Below, piece after piece: positions 61,273 to 64,000 of a stretch of 64,000 bases of DNA. Source of the DNA: Juglans regia (Eukaryota; Streptophyta; Magnoliopsida; Fagales; Juglandaceae); contig NC_049912.1 of NCBI RefSeq assembly GCF_001411555.2, positions 26,979,722 through 27,043,721 of the forward strand. Direction: 5' to 3'. Each line of letters begins with the position of its first letter. Within the stretch, counting starts at the first letter, position 1. The notes beneath the pieces are model-generated. The model had not been told where the DNA came from. It did no database searches and worked only from the letters and a program-made list of their open reading frames with translations. A program made the translations under genes and the position numbers.

Positions 61273-63310
61273 TGGTGATGTATCTTTTTAACCCACTACT
61301 ACTTTGAAGTCTTCCTTTTTCTCTTGCTTGTACCTTATTTATCTTTATAGTTGTGTGTGTATAGTAGCTCAGGTACTCCTCTAAAGTGATAAGGTACTGG
61401 TGTGCTTTATCCCTTTGGCCTTCATTTTTCCTATTTTAAATGTTGTATTCTTTTCTAAGTCAGCGTGGTAAAAATTCAATGACGATGTCATGATATAGAC
61501 AAGGGATAATGATGTTTTATAATACGAGAAATTTGATTTTATTTTTATTTTTTAAGACTGACCATGTCATTGAAAACACCCTTGCTTTATGGCTGAGGAA
61601 AATCCTTAGTTGCATCAAGCATTGATGCAAGCTATATGAATACAAAATAGATATGATAAGGACTAAGGAAAATACAGGTATGAATTAACAAACTTATGTC
61701 GCAAACATGGAATTCCAGTTCTATCAAGTGCATATATCCATAGAAGATGCTTCCGAATCTCAGAAATGGATGAGACAAAGGTATTTAATCCTAGCTGCAC
61801 TATCCATGCCATCAGCAAAATTACGGGGTCTCGCCCTCTCAAAAAAGTACGTTTAACTAATCAAAAATCAGCAATCCATACTTCAAAGCAGGGACTTCTT
61901 TACCATGGCACAAGAAAGGAGAAAAACTAAGCAGTTTCTGAGAATTTCTCCACAAGGAGTCGGACCTGGGTAGGCCTTAGGTGCGTCATCCAAGTTCAGT
62001 TTAATAGTCGGGCTAGGGCCTGGAGGAGTCATCCCTTTGATCAAAGAGGCTTGCTGATTAGTAGTAGGAATACGAAGCAACTCAAGAATCATGGTCTTGG
62101 AAAATCTTTTACCAGGTTTAAAACAAAAAGCAAGGTTCCTGCAACCAAGTGGCAACTTTTGAATGATAGATTTGCAGGCCTTTCAAATAGCATCGTGCCC
62201 AGCTGCATTTCTGACAAGCCAAAGCTCCCCGTAGAATAAGGGAAGGGTCCGACAAGCTGTGCAAGGAGGTTGACTTGATCAGAACCAACAAAAACAGACC
62301 ACCGCACGGAGAGTTCTTCCAACTATGAGAAACAATGTGTAAAACATCAAAAAGGAGCAGCAGCAGTAGAACTGCCAAGAAAGACACGATCCACAGTTTC
62401 TAAATGTTCATTAATACAGCAGCAACATTTAGATACAAAAGGAAGAAAAATTTTATACGTAAGCCTCCCACTTATGCACACTACTTAAAAATATATGAAT
62501 TTATTCTTTTACTCTTATGTTTCATGAAATATGAAACATGAAGATAAAAAAATAAAATTATATATTTTTTAAGTGGTGTGCAGAGTGTGGAGCTAGCACA
62601 ACTCCAAAAGGAATTCCGCACTGCTGTATTTTCTCATCAACAGGTTTTCTCATTATTCCGTAGCTTCCATACAAACACAGCAGTCTGCACTATCCTTTCT
62701 CTGCATTGTCGTTTTTCACAACAATTTAACGATAAATTTTGGCGTTTTAACATATGGACGTGGAAGCAACACAACTTCAAAATTCTGCCTCATAGATGCT
62801 CTGATATTGCCAGTTTGGGATGAACCCCAGCACGTTTCATTCATCCAGAACGTTCTATGTGTCTCCATAGTACTTAATTTGCAGAATGTTTAACGCTTCA
62901 ATGCTCTCTCTTATTCTCTTCTTTGAGAAAAATAAAAAAGTTCTTGCGTAAGTCTTAGTTATCATTAATTTGAATTTGAATTAATGATCTATTTAAACTT
63001 ACTCTAATCTTCGATCCCCCTGTGAGCTTGATTCCTCCTCTGCGCTGTGGGAAATCCATCTAGAAATGGAACCTAGCCGAGTCTGCAGCCTGGGTTTATA
63101 AATAATCTGTGCATTTAAAGTGGTTACATGCATGGTTTGTGTCGTCTGATCAGTGATCATACAGGTGACTTAAAACTTTCAACCAAATTTGTAATGGATA
63201 TCTATGGCTTAAATTGCACGTATACGGTGTGCGATCGTAACCCTTTTATTTATACACTTCTTCATTACATGGCCCAAAAGGAGCATATAGTTTCATACCA
63301 ACCAAAAAAC
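61273..63310. other. Region between LYK3 and the dioxygenase gene
   Basis: The first few hundred bases are the LYK3 3' UTR. On the minus strand 61883-62155 is open (90 residues; PPGPSPTIKLNLDDAPK and PGPTPCGEI are readable), but I know no family for it and it could be a gene relic. A palindromic MITE lies at 62475-62592. The end just before 63311 is the 3' flank of the dioxygenase gene. Confidence 0.4.
62475..62592. repeat. Short palindromic MITE
   Basis: GCACACTACTTAAAAATATA (62476-62495) faces TATATTTTTTAAGTGGTGTGC (62561-62581 region), with about two mismatches. An inner hairpin TTTCATGAAATATGAAA lies between. It has no coding capacity. Confidence 0.65.
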
Positions 63311-63671
63311 CTACTTGCAAAGTGAAGCTAGTATACGGCGAGGTGGATTGAATGATCTTCGAGAGTGAAGAACAGCCAAATTGTCAAGCAAAAGAACATC
63401 ACCTCTCCGCCAAGGAAAGACTACAGATTCCTCTTCAAGGATGTTAAGACAGTCGTAGATGATATCAGCAGGCAAAGGCTTGCCATCCCCAAAGGTAACA
63501 GCTTTCACAGGATCATTCCTTGCGTCCTCCCAGCCTGTATAAGCGGCAACCATGCTGTTAAACCAAATCTTGCGCTGTCTTGTCTTGTCATATTTGATAG
63601 CTGGAATTGGACCCATTATTGTCTTCACTGCATCCTCTAGCCATTCCATCGTCATTCCCAACTTAGCAGCC
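63311..63671 (-). CDS. Clavaminate synthase-like TauD/TfdA dioxygenase, 3' exon only
   Basis: The minus-strand exon runs from an AG acceptor just before 63671 to a TAG stop at 63313-63311; one base at its start completes a codon from the preceding exon, which lies beyond the window or is not recognisable inside it. It encodes about 120 C-terminal residues. KIWFNSMVAAYTGWEDARND, FGDGKPLP and VLLLDNLAVLHSRRSFNPPR match plant clavaminate synthase-like proteins such as AT3G21360 as I recall them. The motif LAVLHSRRSF supplies the distal iron-binding His and the Arg that binds 2-oxoglutarate in the TauD family. The substrate in plants is unknown to me. The exon is intact; the upstream sequence to the window edge is presumably intron. 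Confidence 0.85.
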
Positions 63672-64000
63672 CTGTCAAATGTGTTGATAGAGCCATATTA
63701 TATCTAAGAAGAGACAAGAACTATAGCTGGGAAGCCCTACAATAGAGGGTGTGCAGCATTTCAATTCCTCGTATGAGTTCGTTCAAAGAAGTTGCAACAT
63801 TTTACCTGTACTGATCATATATTACAGTGAAACAGAGACCTCGGTAAAAATAATAAAATTTAAAGCGTTTGTGGACGGGTGTATTTTTAACTTGTTCCTC
63901 CAATCTCTTTGCATGTACTGATCATATATTACAGTACCTGTACTGATCATATATTACAGTGAAACAGAGACCTCGGTAAAAATAATAAAATTTAAAGCGT
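63672..64000. other. Probable intron of the dioxygenase gene with tandem repeat
   Basis: I recognise no coding sequence. The last part consists of a 132-bp tandem duplication, listed separately. Confidence 0.4.
63804..64000. repeat. 132-bp tandem duplication running off the window
   Basis: The sequence beginning ACCTGTACTGATCATATATT at 63804 begins again at 63936 and continues identically to the last base (65 bp compared). TACTGATCATATATTACAG occurs a third time near 63915, inside the first unit. The second unit is cut by the window edge. Confidence 0.92.

Noticed and set aside
1..64000. tRNA, rRNA, known microRNA and CRISPR features
   Set aside because: I searched by eye for tRNA cloverleaf boxes and conserved plant microRNA sequences and saw none; CRISPR arrays are not expected in a plant nucleus.

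Overview
The window is nuclear DNA of a flowering plant. It is AT-rich, has multi-exon genes with GT-AG introns, many short inverted-repeat (MITE-like) elements and one full-length Ty3/gypsy LTR retrotransposon. The gene content is that of a rosid. The abundance of CATCTCATCTCAT-ended MITEs suggests a woody Fagales lineage such as walnut or hickory, but that is an inference, not a reading.

Layout: 0-2.4 kb AT-rich intergenic DNA; 2.4-8.2 kb alpha subunit of the mitochondrial processing peptidase (+, 13 exons); 9.8-12.0 kb ABO5-type mitochondrial PPR protein (+, 2 exons); 13.9-16.6 kb profilin (+, 3 exons); 19.3-20.2 kb OXIDATIVE STRESS 3-like protein (+, 2 exons, with a duplicated splice acceptor); 21.1-23.9 kb plant transmembrane protein with acidic tracts (-, 3 exons); 24.7-30.05 kb a young chromodomain-bearing LTR retrotransposon (-) inside what looks like an older inverted-repeat transposon; 32.9-34.8 kb IQD calmodulin-binding protein (-, 3 exons); 39.0-41.8 kb AUX/IAA repressor of the IAA18/IAA26 type (-, 5 exons); 42-55.6 kb gene-poor, repeat-rich DNA; 55.65-61.3 kb LysM receptor kinase of the LYK3 type (+, 11 exons); 63.3-63.7 kb last exon of a clavaminate synthase-like dioxygenase (-), whose remainder lies beyond the window.

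The genes have unrelated jobs: mitochondrial protein import and respiration, mitochondrial RNA splicing, actin dynamics, stress tolerance, calmodulin signalling, auxin response and glycan perception. Five of them (MPP-alpha, ABO5, IQD, AUX/IAA, LYK3) stand in the same order as in Arabidopsis AT1G51980-AT1G51940, as I recall those locus numbers. The block is therefore conserved; profilin, the OXS3-like gene, the transmembrane protein gene and the retrotransposon lie between ABO5 and IQD here.

I see no wholly new biological system. The most notable items are the 45-bp in-frame duplication of a splice acceptor, the microsynteny block, the retrotransposon with three independent lesions nested in an inverted-repeat element, and a stop-free 75-nt intron in the MPP-alpha gene.
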